Positions 49,205-61,336 of a stretch of 64,000 nucleotides of DNA are shown here, piece after piece. The notes below the pieces were generated by a model, which was given only the letters and a program-made list of their open reading frames with translations, ran no database searches and had not been told where the DNA came from. This DNA is from Pterobdella sp. o SKG-2022 (taxonomy: Eukaryota > Annelida > Clitellata > Hirudinida > Piscicolidae): positions 15,485,447 through 15,549,446 of the forward strand of contig OZ038322.1 in assembly GCA_964035795.1 (NCBI GenBank), written 5' to 3'. The translations under genes and the position numbers were made by a program. Position 1 is the first letter of the stretch. Every line of letters begins with the position of its first letter.

Positions 49205-51332
49205 ATGGCTGCACTAGAAAGTGAAATTGATTACGAAAGTTTACCCGTGAATTCCTCGATGACAACACACATGATAGCGGGTGCTATCGCAGGCACTATG
49301 GAGCATTGTGTTATGTACCCTTTCGATTTTGTCAAAGTTAGTGTAATGACTAAAACATTTAGTCACATTTTTATGATTTAAAATTAGTTTGTTTTCAACC
49401 TCGTGATGAACTTAAATAAAATCTATAACCACATATTATTAACCTTTTCAGACCCGAATGCAGATTTTACAACCTGATCCAAACGCTCAATATAAAAACA
49501 TTATCCATGCTTTCTATAAAATAGTTTCTACTGAAGGTCCTCTCAGAACAGTCAGAGGAATCAATGCCACACTTTATGGCGCTGGACCTGCTCATGCCCT
49601 TTACTTTGCAGCTTATGAACACTTGAAAACAATCTTGAATAAAAACATGAAGCAAAGTTCTTTGACACCGGGTAGAATTTTTTATTTGAACCAGCTATAA
49701 CTTTTTAATTTATTCAATAATTTCAAATTCAGTTTTTTGTTTGTTTTTTCAAATTTCCATTCAATAGTTCTGAGATTTATACTTCAAAACTATTGCCTAG
49801 GTTTAAAAGCTGAATTTTTCATTATAATAGATAACTATGGTAAGTGGTGTTGACAGAGTGATAATATTGTATCATTTTCATTTGGTACCTAATCATAGTT
49901 GATAATAGCAAGGAAAACTGCTTGAGTATGGGAACAATGGATTTTGAATCTGATGATTTTGAGTTGAATGTTAGGCTATAAACATATGTCTAAGTTGAAA
50001 TGGCTTCTTACACTAAATATGATATAATAGTATAAATAATCTAGTCCAACTGCTGTCAACTATGGTGACTGGACATGTTCAGTATTATAATCTGCTATGA
50101 TATGGTTAATAATTTAAGCTCTGCTTACTAAAAGCTTTGTACTTTTTAAAATTTTTTTCTGTGGGTCCTTATAGCTCTGCTGGTAAAGCATCAGACTAAG
50201 TATCTAAAGTTACTGGGCTCAATCCTGACAATTAGCACCTGTTTAGTGAGCTGACAATTAGCACCTGTTCTATAGTGTCTTTTCATTACATTAAATTTGT
50301 AGCAAGCACTTTGATCTATAAGCAAAAGTGCTTTATAAATACTGCATTACATATATTTTGATATGTTTCAGTTCACTGAGTAGATTATTTTGAGGTTATA
50401 TATACAATTTTTATTACTTTACCTAAAATAAATGATAATTAGTACATGAAATGAATATCAGGAGTTTTTAAAAAATTTTTAGCATTGTTTGTTGAGTTGC
50501 CACAATTTTTACCAAGGCATAGCAGGGATAGGAGCCACGTTCCTCCATGATGCAGTCATGACTCCAGCTGAAGGTCACTTATTTGTTTCACTTAATAATG
50601 CATGATTTCTAAAAATGATAATTCTCAATGGGATAAATCTAGTTTTTATAATTAATGGATTAATCTATATTTACTGATATATATATATATTTTATGATTT
50701 TGTCCTACTTTGCTTAGAAAGTCATTACAAAATTCAACATAACTTTTTGTTTAGATCAATGGTTCATCCGTAAAAATGAACAGTTTGTTTCATAAAATTC
50801 ACGAGGGCCACATGAACACACAGTGGTGAAGCAGAGAATGCAGGTATACAGGAGTCCATATAAATCGTGTCTTGACTGTGCTAGGTGCATAAATCGCTCT
50901 GAAGGAATCACTGCTTTCTATCGAAGTTTTGTCACCCAGTTAATCATGAACATTCCTTTTCAATGCATCCACTTTGTTGTCTACGAGGAATCTCAAGACT
51001 ACATCAATCCTCAACGCACATACAACCCAGCCACTCACATTGTCTCAGGAGCTCTGGCTGGAGCCATCGCAGCTGGTGCCACCACACCTTTCGATGTTTG
51101 CAAGACTCTTTTAAACACACAACAAGGATGTCCCTTAGGTTTATTAAATGAAAAAGTGAATATTCGAGGTATAGTTAATGCTGTGGTGGCAGTATACAGT
51201 GCAAGAGGGGTGCCTGGCTTCTTCAAGGGAATGACTGCTCGAGTGTTATACCAAATGCCCTCAACAGGTCTGGCTTGGTCCGTCTATGAGTTTTTCAAGC
51301 ATGTTCTCAAAAACAAAAATGCTATTGGGTAA
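49205..51332 (+). CDS. mitoferrin-type mitochondrial iron carrier
   Basis: Four exons chain in phase: 49205-49336, 49452-49671, 50523-50573 and 50824-51332, about 303 residues. This is the mitochondrial carrier family (SLC25), with three repeats of PxD/E-xx-(K/R). The signatures are YPFDFVKTRMQ, TPAEVVKQRMQ and [10 protein letters not shown]. The match to the mitoferrin subgroup (SLC25A28/SLC25A37) rests on [46 protein letters not shown] and HFVVYE. Mitoferrin carries Fe(II) across the inner membrane for haem and iron-sulfur cluster synthesis. Exon 3 has a tandem TAGCAG acceptor that could add or drop one residue. Intron 2 holds a SINE and a MITE arm. AATAAA is seen at about 51701. Confidence 0.92.
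50043..50110. repeat. MITE arm related to the OTUB1-intron repeat
   Basis: This segment (CTGCTGTCAACTATGGTGAC, then GGACATGT) matches the left arm at 16632-16745 in the same orientation. No inverted partner is seen nearby. Confidence 0.6.
50160..50352 (+). mobile_element. tRNA-derived SINE, fullest copy in the window
   Basis: The head (TTATAGCTCTGCTGGTAAAG, then TTACTGGGCTCAATCC) has the A- and B-box layout of a tRNA. The body shares ATTAAATTTGTAGCAAGC and CTTTATAAATACTGCATTAC with the copy at 1832-2000. A short internal duplication (CTGACAATTAGCACCTGTT) is present. It lies in mitoferrin intron 2. Confidence 0.8.
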
Positions 51333-51969
51333 CCTGACACCTCAGCTTAGTTTAAATTTTGTTTGGGAATGGAGGCTGCATTGAACTTTGTAGTTGTTAT
51401 TAGAATGTGGAATGGTGTATGTTAATCACACTAACCTAACCTTAATGCATTTCTCATGGCCGGTCTTCTTGTTCATTATTCAATAATATCACAGAAGGCA
51501 CTGTAGCATTAACTAGATTTTAGAACTTATAACGCGTCTATTCGAACTAATTTTCATTAAAAAGTTTAGAGCTTCCAAAATAAGCTATTATCTAAAATAG
51601 TGCTCGTACGTACTTTTATAACAAAATATTTATTGATATTTTTGAAGTTATAGGAAAAATCAATCTCAACTATGTATTTCCAAATTTGTAAATTATAACG
51701 AATAAACTCAAAAATGTTTTTTGGCGTTACCACCTACGTTTCAATTTACGAAAACCTTTTGCCTCGTTTGTGTAGTCTGATAAGTTAACGAGATAAAATG
51801 TGGCTAGTTTAGGGTCCCAGAAAGAATAAAATTTTTTTATATAAATGTAGGAATAAAGGATCTTAGTTAAATTTGGTCAGTTAGTTTTCTTTCAAGTGTA
51901 GTTTTCGTCCGCAGAAACATTTTGATCAACTGCTTCATTTTCTGTTCCTGTATCTTCAGAGTTTCCATC

Positions 51970-54655
51970 TTATAAAATATTTCTATATTTTATTGTTTCG
52001 GGTAAAACATATCCTTGGGTCTCAGGAAGGATGAAAAGTATCAATGTAGCTAACAAGGCACAGATACTAATTATAACATAGGTGCCTTTGGGCAGTAGAG
52101 TCAGCTGTAAAAAAAAGTTGCATGAAACGTTAAAAGTAGATTAAAATATTACCAAAATAGTGAGTTACAATTAAAAAAAGGATGAATGTAGATTAAAAAT
52201 ATGTGGCGCATGCAAAAGTAATGTTGAGAAAAAAAACAACCATGAAGGGAGCCAGGGAAGCTGCCATGAGTCCGAATCGACAAAGAAAATGACAAATACC
52301 TAGTGCTTGGCTTCTGTGGGATTAGTTAAAAACTTATAAGTATTTATCTTTTGAAGTAGTGCAATGCAAAAGTGCCAAACTCGTAAGCAGCTGAAGAACA
52401 GCAGAAAATATATGACTTCAAGGTGTTTATATGACGCAACACTTAAATATTACTCACCAAAATAATTAGGATTTTGATTATTTTATTTGAACCTTGATTT
52501 TAATCGTAACATGTGAAGATTTTAATTTACCACCCATAAAAAAACTTGGAAAAAATCATACCAATTCAAAATAAATAACTAAAAAGTTAATAGAGCAAAA
52601 AATTTATTTCAAGTACATTATGCTTGAAAATGGGAGTCGAACTTACAAAAAGCTTCGTGCAAGAAGAAACTATATTGTTTTGAATACACTATTATAACTA
52701 TTTTTGATCGTAACTAAAGTTTTCATCATGTACCGGAAAAATTTTTATGAGTACCTTAAGTTAGAAGGGAACAGAGTGCTTTCGTGAGCATAAGAACATG
52801 CCCAGACAATATTACCAAAAAACTTTGCTAGAGAGGCGAAGATAATGGTGGTATAATTGGTTACCTGCTCATCTGAAGGGTATTGGACATGAAAACAATT
52901 ATAAGCATGAGAAAACAAGTAGTTGATTTTGATTTATTTAAGCGATGCTTTTTCGTATTTCTTTAAAAAGAAGTTATTTTTTCGATTAAACAATCCGGTA
53001 TAATTATGAATGAAATAATTAACGTTGAGTTAACCTGTCAGCAAGAGGAAGAAAACACAAAGAATTGTTGAAAGACTCGTCATAAACATGAAAAATATCA
53101 TCATTCTTTCCAAACTGTGTCTATGGGTTATTACGAAACTCGCATGCATCAATTTTAAGAAATAAATTTAATGCATTTGCCTTCAAAAATGAGTGCCACG
53201 AGTACTAACAAAAAGAAGATCCTTTTTAGATATGATCCAGCCCAAAATGCCACATGGGACTTCGAGGAGGAAGCTGAAGAAAGTGCTCAAGTACAGGTGG
53301 GTGGACATAAAAGGGGATATGAAGGTCAGTCCAGTGGTGTTGATGGTTTTTAATCTGGAAAGGTTGTTAGCTAAGTGAGTTGCCCAGGCAAGGTTATGGG
53401 TGGAAATATCAACTTGTGAATGTTCCACTTATACTTATTATATATGTAATCATATTTTGATAAGCGATATATTGAATGTATATAATTATGTTTTGATAAC
53501 GTATATATTGAAACTCGTAGCTAACGTTAAGAACAAGCCAAAAGACATTTGCCGGCGAAGATATGGATTGCGATAAAGCTCCCTTATGGAATACTGTCTC
53601 CAGCTTTTTATCCGAGTCCGATCTTTTTCTAAAGTTTATTTTCATTTTTTCTAAAACTGTTTTTTCTTCAAAATAATTTTTGTTTTTAGACCAGTCTTCT
53701 TTGATTTTTTGTGGGCTCAAAATTGGTATTGTAAAATGAACGTTGTTCAGTTTTGCTGCCTTCACCAAAACCTCCTCGGCTTCCTTTATCCTGTTGTTTG
53801 CGTGTAACCAGTACAGGCTTTCTGGTAAAAACCATCTACTCAAAGTTAAACAATGTAGAGTTTTTCAATTAAATGTAATTGGATAGAGGGTTTGAACCTT
53901 CTTGGCTCACATTAGAATTGGCAAGATCAGGAGGCCATAAACGTTTGTGACAAATCTGAAATATCTCCAGTTCTGACTGAAATAAGCGATGAAAACCATG
54001 GCAGAACCTATCAGCCCCCAGTGAGGGAAACTGCAAGTCACGATAAACTCCCTGTTTTTTTCATAAGTGATTTCAGCCAAGTATGTTGAATAGACTCCCC
54101 CAGATGCCTATAATGAGTTTTTTTGATTAAGAATCATCTATTTCTAATTAGTATCAAAACATACTTACGACTAAAAGACCTATGAAAAATTTCCCCACAA
54201 CAAAATCAGTGAAACTCTTGGCAAACGAGATTATCATGCCAGTCATTGAACATAAAAACAGAAATATCAATAGATTTGGTTTTCTGCCGAAAATATCGGA
54301 TAAACCAGCTAAAAAAAAAGCTCCCATCTCGCCCACGTTGAACATTATATTCGAAAAACCCGCATAATATGCCTTGCCACAAACTAAGTCCCACTGAAAT
54401 AAATGAGTGTCATTATTAAAACTTTAGAATCCAATCAATCAATACTGATGCCATGCAAGCCCACCTCATTAACAATGGAGAGACCGCTATCCTGGTCCTC
54501 ATACTCCCGGCTATTAATGCTTTTGACTGTTTCGTTGCTGAAAGACAAATTGGCAAACTTTGAACAAGATTCGAAATTTCCATTTTTATCTTTTGGGATC
54601 CATTTTTGTGTTGAAGAGTTGTCAGGAGCCTTGCAATGGGGCTTTGGAATGAAGC
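51970..54655 (-). CDS. SLC22-family organic ion transporter, 5' incomplete, frame disturbed
   Basis: Minus-strand exons: 54465-54655, 54169-54393, 53911-54107, 53526-53838, 53210-53354, 53035-53114, 52755-52872, 52241-52313 and 51970-52104 (TAA). This is a major-facilitator transporter. The first exon gives the Cys-containing extracellular loop after TM1. Exon 2 has WDLVCGKAYYAG and the GLSDIFGRK loop (usual GxxxDRxGRR). Exon 4 has RWFLPESLYW and EEAEEVLVKAAKLNN. The end has PETQGYVLPETI, matching the family's LPET motif. Frame changes within exon 4 at an A5 run (about 53606), so the ELYRNPYLRRQ block is in another frame. The 53210/53114 junction also does not chain. Either assembly errors or early decay would explain this. 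The N-terminal exon may fall in or beyond the N gap. Confidence 0.82.
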
Positions 54656-54846
54656 CTGTGGGAAGCAACATTGGGCTTCATAAAGAAATTAAAAATATTT
54701 TTTTTATTTGATTTACTTTGATCAGATAGAAATGATATTTCCATATGAACCGACTGTTACTTATTTACCTACTTACTTTCTTAATCACTTACTTGCTTAG
54801 GACAGCAACTCGTATTCAAGTATCGTAATTACTTTGCATGCTTTTC

Positions 54847-55046
54847 NNNNNNNNNNNNNNNNNNNNNNNNNNNNNNNNNNNNNNNNNNNNNNNNNNNNNN
54901 NNNNNNNNNNNNNNNNNNNNNNNNNNNNNNNNNNNNNNNNNNNNNNNNNNNNNNNNNNNNNNNNNNNNNNNNNNNNNNNNNNNNNNNNNNNNNNNNNNNN
55001 NNNNNNNNNNNNNNNNNNNNNNNNNNNNNNNNNNNNNNNNNNNNNN
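54847..55046. other. assembly gap (N)
   Basis: Two hundred consecutive N. The round number suggests a placeholder of unknown true size. Open frames crossing it are meaningless. Confidence 0.99.
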
Positions 55047-55719
55047 TGCTAAAGTGGTCTTGAAGACTTAATTAGTTTCATGCCACTATAATAATATTCG
55101 TTATGCTTTTTTTGTAAAACTGCCAAGAGAAACCCCAGCTCAGATTGCCATGCACATCTATTTTGAAGACAACGATAGCTACGAGAAATTCAGAGAGAAA
55201 GCAAAAACTACAATAGTAACCACTCTCAGGGATCAGCTGAAAAATACAATACACTGTATAATACATTAAATGAGCACAACTAAGCCGAACACATCATACC
55301 ACAAAGCCTAACTACTAGAAAAGACATCGACCTCTTGAGGTCGCTGGCAGTGTCCAGGTTGGTTACGTCTAACCTATGAAATTGTCAAAGCTCATTATTA
55401 TCAACAACTTGAAAACTAATATTTTTCATAACAGTTTTTAAATGAGTCTCCAACAAACCATGTGAAAATTTGTTACTTTTAGACGGGGGAGATTTTGAAA
55501 ACTAAACCGGATGTCTGACATACATACATAATTAGGAAGCTTTTCGATCTATTTTCTATCCGGTAACTAAAATAGATATAGTAAGCAAGATGCCGGCACA
55601 ACGTCAACTGTTGAAAACTTTTTCGTGTTTTTCTAATTCACCTTTTTTAGGCTAACAATCAACAAAGCACTAGAAGTTTGACTGCATGCGATATGATGGT
55701 GATGAGTTTTATTCATCTG

Positions 55720-55765
55720 TCGGCCCATATAGCTCAGCGGTAGAGCATTAGACTAATTATCTTTG
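55720..55765 (+). repeat. SINE head fragment (tRNA-like A box)
   Basis: ATAGCTCAGCGGTAGAGCAT followed by TAGACTAATTATC is the tRNA-like head of the SINE at 50160. The body is missing. Confidence 0.65.
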
Positions 55766-56021
55766 TATTTATTGATCAGTTTTTCTAAAACCAACATACT
55801 TAACATTGCCAATTTTGCATTTTCATTTTTAATGAACCTCGCCTTCAACGCATTTTCTTCCGGCGTCAGCCACTCCTTTTAGATTCAAATATATGATGCA
55901 AAGTGATCATTTCATCACTGTTATTTTGGAAGGCAAACTTAAGAGAACTGGCTGCTTCAGAACCACATTTGAAACGCAAAAACCATCGGAGGCTGCAATT
56001 TTCTACTTCTCTTAGAAGGGC

Positions 56022-56315
56022 TTAGAATGAGTTTGTACGAAGGCTTGAGACGGGCTTTTGAAGTATCTTTTCATTATCGCACGTTGAGCGCAAAGTCGGT
56101 TTGACAATTATTTTGTCAATCTGACCCGAATTTGCACATGGCATATTTGAGTTGATGTCAAAGGCTTTTACTACTACGCTATTTAAACCACCATTCGGCA
56201 GATGCCACAGATGCACAATTGACTGTTGTAGGTGTTCAATACATAAATTATCTCGATAAAAATTGTACAAAATTTTATTGAAAAATAAGTATGGTAAGTT
56301 TAAAATGTACAACAT
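56022..56315 (-). other. orphan minus-strand open frame
   Basis: A 97-codon open frame includes a stretch of ordinary composition (VHLWHLPNGGLNSVVVKAFD, then RSTCDNEKILQKP) after a low-complexity start. I do not recognise it. It could be a transposon remnant or part of an unannotated gene. Confidence 0.3.
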
Positions 56316-56725
56316 AAATCCATTGAAGTTGATCGATAAACTATTAAAATTTAATGAAAAAACCCCTAAAGATGAATGTAATAATTGGAACGAAAAAAAA
56401 AATAAATATTTTAATTTGATTCATGATAGTTATAAAATTTGAATACAAAATACTCAAAATCAACAGATAAAAGTGTTTAAAATTATGATATACATTTTGG
56501 AATGGGATTGCGAGATTGTAAAAATTAAACAGATTATTGATCAAGAGGGACTGAAGTCTAAAAGCTTGAGATGATATATGAAGAATACCAAATTATAAAA
56601 ATAAATTCTTTTGAGGAGATGAGAAAATGTAAACTAATTAGAAAATAAACAAAAATTAAATAAATAATGACCAAAACCGTGAAAAACCGTGAAAAAAGAT
56701 ACAATGATAATAGTGTTAAACTCGA

Positions 56726-58764
56726 TCATGTCTGAATGTGAATGTAACTCAAAGGTATGAAGACTTGTGAGTCAGCCAAGTCACCAAACGAAAGCGACAG
56801 GCAGTGGACGTTTTTGAGAGACACTTCAATGGAGTTAAAGCACTTGAAAACAACGGAAACTTTCTCAAGCTCCAGGCACGATATTGAAGGTGGCGTTGAG
56901 AAAGATTTTTCAAGCCTTCTTCCCGCATGAATAATCACAGATTTGGGACAATTCTGATGGAAGAAATCAGTTTCTATTTCTATAGACTTGATGTTTGTTG
57001 AAGAGAGGAAGATCACATCAATAGTCTTTGATGATTCCAATTTTTGAACCGCGTGTGGGAAATTGAAATTGTTCACATAGAATGAATTTATCGAAGAAGT
57101 TGAACGAATTTTGGAAAAAAGAGCTTTAGAATTTGCTATATTTTTTTTCGTCCAATCATTATAACTTTCATATGGAGGGAAAGACGAGAAAATGATGGCT
57201 GGGACAGAATTTTGTTTGAGTGTTGGCGGTAGCAAATCTAGACCATCGACAAAATAACTGTAATAAATTTAAATTTAAATTAAACTTTTAATTTCATGTA
57301 ATGGTTAGATGAAACAAGCAATTTTCAAAATGACATACGTTTCTTCTAAGCCATTGTCTTTATTCTGGATGAGTGAAGATTTGAGTCCAAAATGTTGGAA
57401 AAGAGAGGGCATATGATCAAACATCTCCTCTTGCCAGAACCCATCTCGATAATAATTTATCAACCAGTCTATGGGTTGTTCATCAAAATACATGTTGTAA
57501 AAAGTCGCCATGGCATTCATGTGGTCTGATTTGAATAACTTTCCAATAAAGCCCAGAGTTGAAAAACTTAAATGAGCCCAACGATCATTTGAAAAGAAAT
57601 TTTTGCGTAGTTGAGGTAAAATTATTTCAAGAGAATTATTTGAGAGGTAATGGAAGAGGTTGGATGTGGCTCGCATGTTGAGGTACAGGTCAACACTGGA
57701 AATGTAGCTCTTGATAAATTTAAAATAGTTCTTGCCTACTTGCACATCATCTTCTATTTGCAGGTGATAGTGCGACAAACTAGCGCAGTAACGGAACAAA
57801 AAATTGAAATCAAACACCTAAATATATTATTCTTTTGGTTGAAATGAATTTTTGAACTTTCTAAATATTTATGAAGGTATAAAAATTTTGAAAAAAATTG
57901 CAAAACCTGTTTAATTCTCCAGCTGATTCTTTTCAATGAATTCCCAAAAGTTATTTTTATTTTATCAAATTTTTTGTAATAATTTTTTTCCGCAGTGATG
58001 ACTTGTAAAAAACCATTTTTCAGCTCATCACTGAAATTTTCATTCAGCAAAGACTTGGTTTTTTTAATGAATTGGTCATCATGATCACTTAAAAATACAA
58101 CAACCACTATTTCTTTTCGCTCTTCTTTTGAAGTGTGAGTAGATAAGAATTGAAGAGTTCTTAACAAATACTTAGAATCTACTGATCTTTTTATTGATGG
58201 TATCCCAATTGAAAGAAAAACTTTAATGAATAAAAAAGCTTTGAAAAATTCTAAACTCAATTTTAAATATTCAACCTTTTCTTTTTTCTTTTAGCTTTTC
58301 AGAAGCAACAAAAACTGTAATGTTGTCTTGAAATGCCCAGTTTAAACTTGCATTCCATTTAGAAGATCTCTTTAAAAAAAACTACAGTGATTTTTATGAA
58401 AAACCAAAATCATAAAGAAATATTATATGTTTCAAATAACTATTTCAATAAATAAAATTTCATACAACTGTAGGTAGGTTTTTGATTGTTTCGTTATAAT
58501 ATTCAACACATTTTTGGTTTGAGAAAAGTTGAGAAATACTATCTGAAATTTTACAATGGAAATAAATTAACTTAAAACATCAAGTTCAATATATAGAAAT
58601 TTAAATTCATATGTAGTCAAAAAACACACATTGGAAAAATTGATAAGAATAAATTGCATAAATATAAATATATACTTACCTGAAGCAAAAAACTTGGTAG
58701 TTAAAAAGACAAGTAAGCCAATGATGATGAGTATGAAGTAGAAATACCGTAACAACAATCTCAT
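56726..58764 (-). CDS. MGAT4-like N-acetylglucosaminyltransferase IV
   Basis: Six minus-strand exons chain in phase: 58680-58764, 58469-58542, 58276-58369, about 57907-58239, 57339-57817 and 56726-57257 (TGA). The total is about 530 residues, the family's usual length. The N-terminus is a short cytoplasmic basic stretch and one membrane anchor (FYFILIIIGLLVFLTT), giving a Golgi type II protein. The catalytic part has LSIGIPSIKRSVDSKYLL, then LQIEDDVQV with the acidic metal-binding motif, then FSTLGFIGKLF, QPIDWLINYYRD and PSLFQHFGLKSSL. These are family blocks of alpha-1,3-mannoside beta-1,4-GlcNAc-transferase. The C-terminal exon is the lectin-like half. The 3-4 intron is unusually short, about 36-55 bp depending on which AAAG acceptor is used. 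The subtype (A, B or C) cannot be fixed. Confidence 0.88.
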
Positions 58765-59160
58765 TTGAAACTTTTTCCTTCAATATTAAGCAAATTCAAA
58801 GTTATAAGAGAATCCTAATTCTTCTAAAACCAGCTCACTGCTTAAACATATTTAAAAATTTCTAAACTAAAAGTAAACTTTAGTTAAAGTGAATACCTTG
58901 AAAATTACGATTAAAAATTATAAAATTTTGAAATTTGTTTGTGAACTTGGCTATTAGAAAGTATCTATTAAAATTAAAACATCGATTTTTAAATCTGTAA
59001 AGATATAGAGTTAAAGAAATCAACTCACAACTTGTACATAAGCATTATACGCTTACTACACAAAGAATTTATGAAAAATAAAATGCAGATTTCCTATTCC
59101 TGGATAATATCGAAAATAAAATCATTATTTCTAATAAAAGATAAATTAACTCACCACCAT
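58765..59160. other. MGAT4-like upstream region
   Basis: AT-rich DNA upstream of the MGAT4-like start codon, presumably with its promoter. I see nothing else that can be supported. Confidence 0.4.
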
Positions 59161-59169
59161 AATATCATT

Positions 59170-59410
59170 TACAAAGGGACTTACAATTACAACCAAACCT
59201 ACGGAGAGGAATGCCACAACCAGGTGGAAAGAGCATGATAGGTTGAAGGGCAATTCAGAACCGGCAAAACATATTGCCTTAAAAGAGCACATCATGGGAA
59301 TAAGAAAAGGAAATTATCAGAAGCGTACCACATTATGAATGAAAAACCTTCTATCAACGATCAAACGGACATTAAGACTTGTTTTATTTAGAAATGATAT
59401 CACTTTATTT
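59170..59410 (+). pseudogene. Penelope-like retroelement GIY-YIG end, decayed
   Basis: One frame reads TRWKEHDRLKGNSEPAKHIA, and another reads RKLSEAYHIMNEKPSINDQTD, followed by LFRNDITLF. This is the layout of the GIY-YIG endonuclease end of Penelope-like elements. The blocks are in different frames, so the copy is dead and 5'-truncated. Confidence 0.65.
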
Positions 59411-59626
59411 CATTTTTCAATTTTTCATTATGTTCATTTATTTATTGCTATTATTATTTTTTTCTTTTATTATTCGTATATTTTTTCAAAATTTATTACT
59501 ATTATTTATTCTTTTTTTTTCTATGGGTTCTAACGAAATATGTTATGTTATAAAATATGATACTGGTACATTATTTGTCATCAATAAAGCGTTAGCTATT
59601 TAAAAGTTGACAATGTTTTCATGAAA

Positions 59627-60210
59627 GTTTGTACCTCTACTTGATAATATAAGTTTATCTTACAAAAAGCTTCGTGGAATAAAATAAACTCCTAAGAGTG
59701 TTCTTTTTGGATATTATAAAAAGCATAAAGTTTCTACCTTACCGATAGGGTTAAAGCAGATTTGAACCAGTTTTTTTTAGTCTTCTTTCTTTCGCAAAAA
59801 AAAAATTTTTTAAATATCATTTATTTTAAAAATAACAATAAAATATAGCAAAACAAAACAAAACCAAAACAATGCTTTCTTAGCGGTAAAAATAGTAAAG
59901 CAAAAAAATCTAGTTTAAATCTGCTTGAATTACGATTAACTTGCTTAGTAAAAATCTTTCCTTAAGATTTGTTTACAATAGTTCTTAATTTAAACATCCT
60001 TAAAAAAACTCAAAAATTTTAAAGCTCATCTTTTTACCACTAGAATACTGTAATTTTATAATTTCCCATTTTGGGGAAATATTAATTATTATAAAAATTT
60101 TAATTCTTCGAACCAAACGTAAATATTCAAATAAAACACTTTCATGAGTTCATTTTATTCCACGAAGCTTTTTGTAAGATGAACTTACCTTATCAAGTGG
60201 AGGTACAAAC
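59627..60210. mobile_element. MITE with about 90-bp terminal inverted repeats
   Basis: The left end (GTTTGTACCTCTACTTGATA, then CTTACAAAAAGCTTCGTGG) is the reverse complement of the right end (CCACGAAGCTTTTTGTAAG, then TATCAAGTGGAGGTACAAAC). The arms match for roughly 90 bp. The interior is AT-rich and non-coding. Single ends of the same family occur at about 35125, 36370, 47865, 48590, 52635 and 60375. Confidence 0.85.
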
Positions 60211-61336
60211 ATTTGTTAATATTTTGTTTGATAAAAGTAATAGCATATATTAAAAATAAATGATCTATATAAAGCAACACTTGATATATTCTATTTAAAA
60301 GAAGCTTTATATAAAATTGAAGTGCTTAAAAAAGTTAGTATAATAATGAATTGATTTAACTTTGGAAATTCCCATCAAACGAAGCTTGTGGTAAGTCAAA
60401 CTCACATTATCAAATGTGGTAAACTTTAAAACGTCGCCGAACACCATATAATCCCGAAACGTTCTTCATGTCGAAAAGTTCTTAAAATTTTTGGTTTTAA
60501 TTGTTTAGTATTAGGTCAATTCAGTTATATATTTTAGTGGATTTCGTTGAAAAAATAAAAAAAAACTGTCAAAGCACATCCACAAACATTTCATTTGATA
60601 TACTTTCTATAAGAAGTTGATAATAAAATTTGAATGGATAAATAAAATCACTCAGTTTTTTGAAGTAATCTTGAATATTATGAACTATTATGTTTACTTC
60701 ATTAGAATTGTGATAATATTTTACTTGTCAAAAGTTATTAGCTGATTTTTTTTCAAACAAAATTATATTTTGAAGAAACTATATGAAACTAGAGTTACCA
60801 AAAAACATGAAATTTATGTAAAATAAACTTTAATAATGAAAATGTAAATAATGTAGTAGGGCCTGAAACAAAGGATAAAAATTTTTCATTGTTCCAATAA
60901 ATTTTGAGGAATAAATTTGGTTTATTTTTATGAATCAAAAAAATTGAAACTGATTAAAGCTTCGTGGATTTTGTTTGTTTTCATACAATTGTTTCATGCT
61001 CACTAAACCTTAATATTTTTATTATTAAAAAAGTACACAGCTTTTCTTAAAAATGTAAAATTTTCACGTACATAAAAACCTTACTTTTTAAAAATAAAAA
61101 AAACATTCTTTGGTAACTATTTTTTTATTAATTTTTATTGTTTGGAGACTTGGAAGATGCTTCTTAAACGATCTAAGATAATTCCATTTTTGTTTTTTTT
61201 TATTTTAATTTATTGATTTGTTAAAAACACATTAAAAATATTTTTTTGATTAAACAAAAAAACGTTTTTATTCGAAAAAAAAATCTATACAAAATATTTT
61301 AAATGCAAGGTACCATCCTACTTTATCATAAACAAC
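60211..61336. other. LIN7 upstream region
   Basis: AT-rich DNA with one more MITE end near 60375-60420 (ACGAAGCTTGTGGTAAGTC). The LIN7 promoter and 5' UTR should lie at its right end. No exon is seen. Confidence 0.45.

Larger units (their letters stand above)
54656..56725. other. gap-containing intergenic region
   Basis: This stretch holds the 200-base N gap (54847-55046), a SINE head at 55720-55765 and an orphan minus-strand open frame at 56022-56315. I see no exon of the neighbouring SLC22 gene upstream of 54655. Confidence 0.5.

Noticed and set aside
54834..55071. Open frames made of unknown residues
   Set aside because: They run across the N gap.
59032..59603. Separate small genes at 59032-59238 and 59339-59603
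   Set aside because: They cover frames of the decayed Penelope-like element and T-rich flanking DNA.
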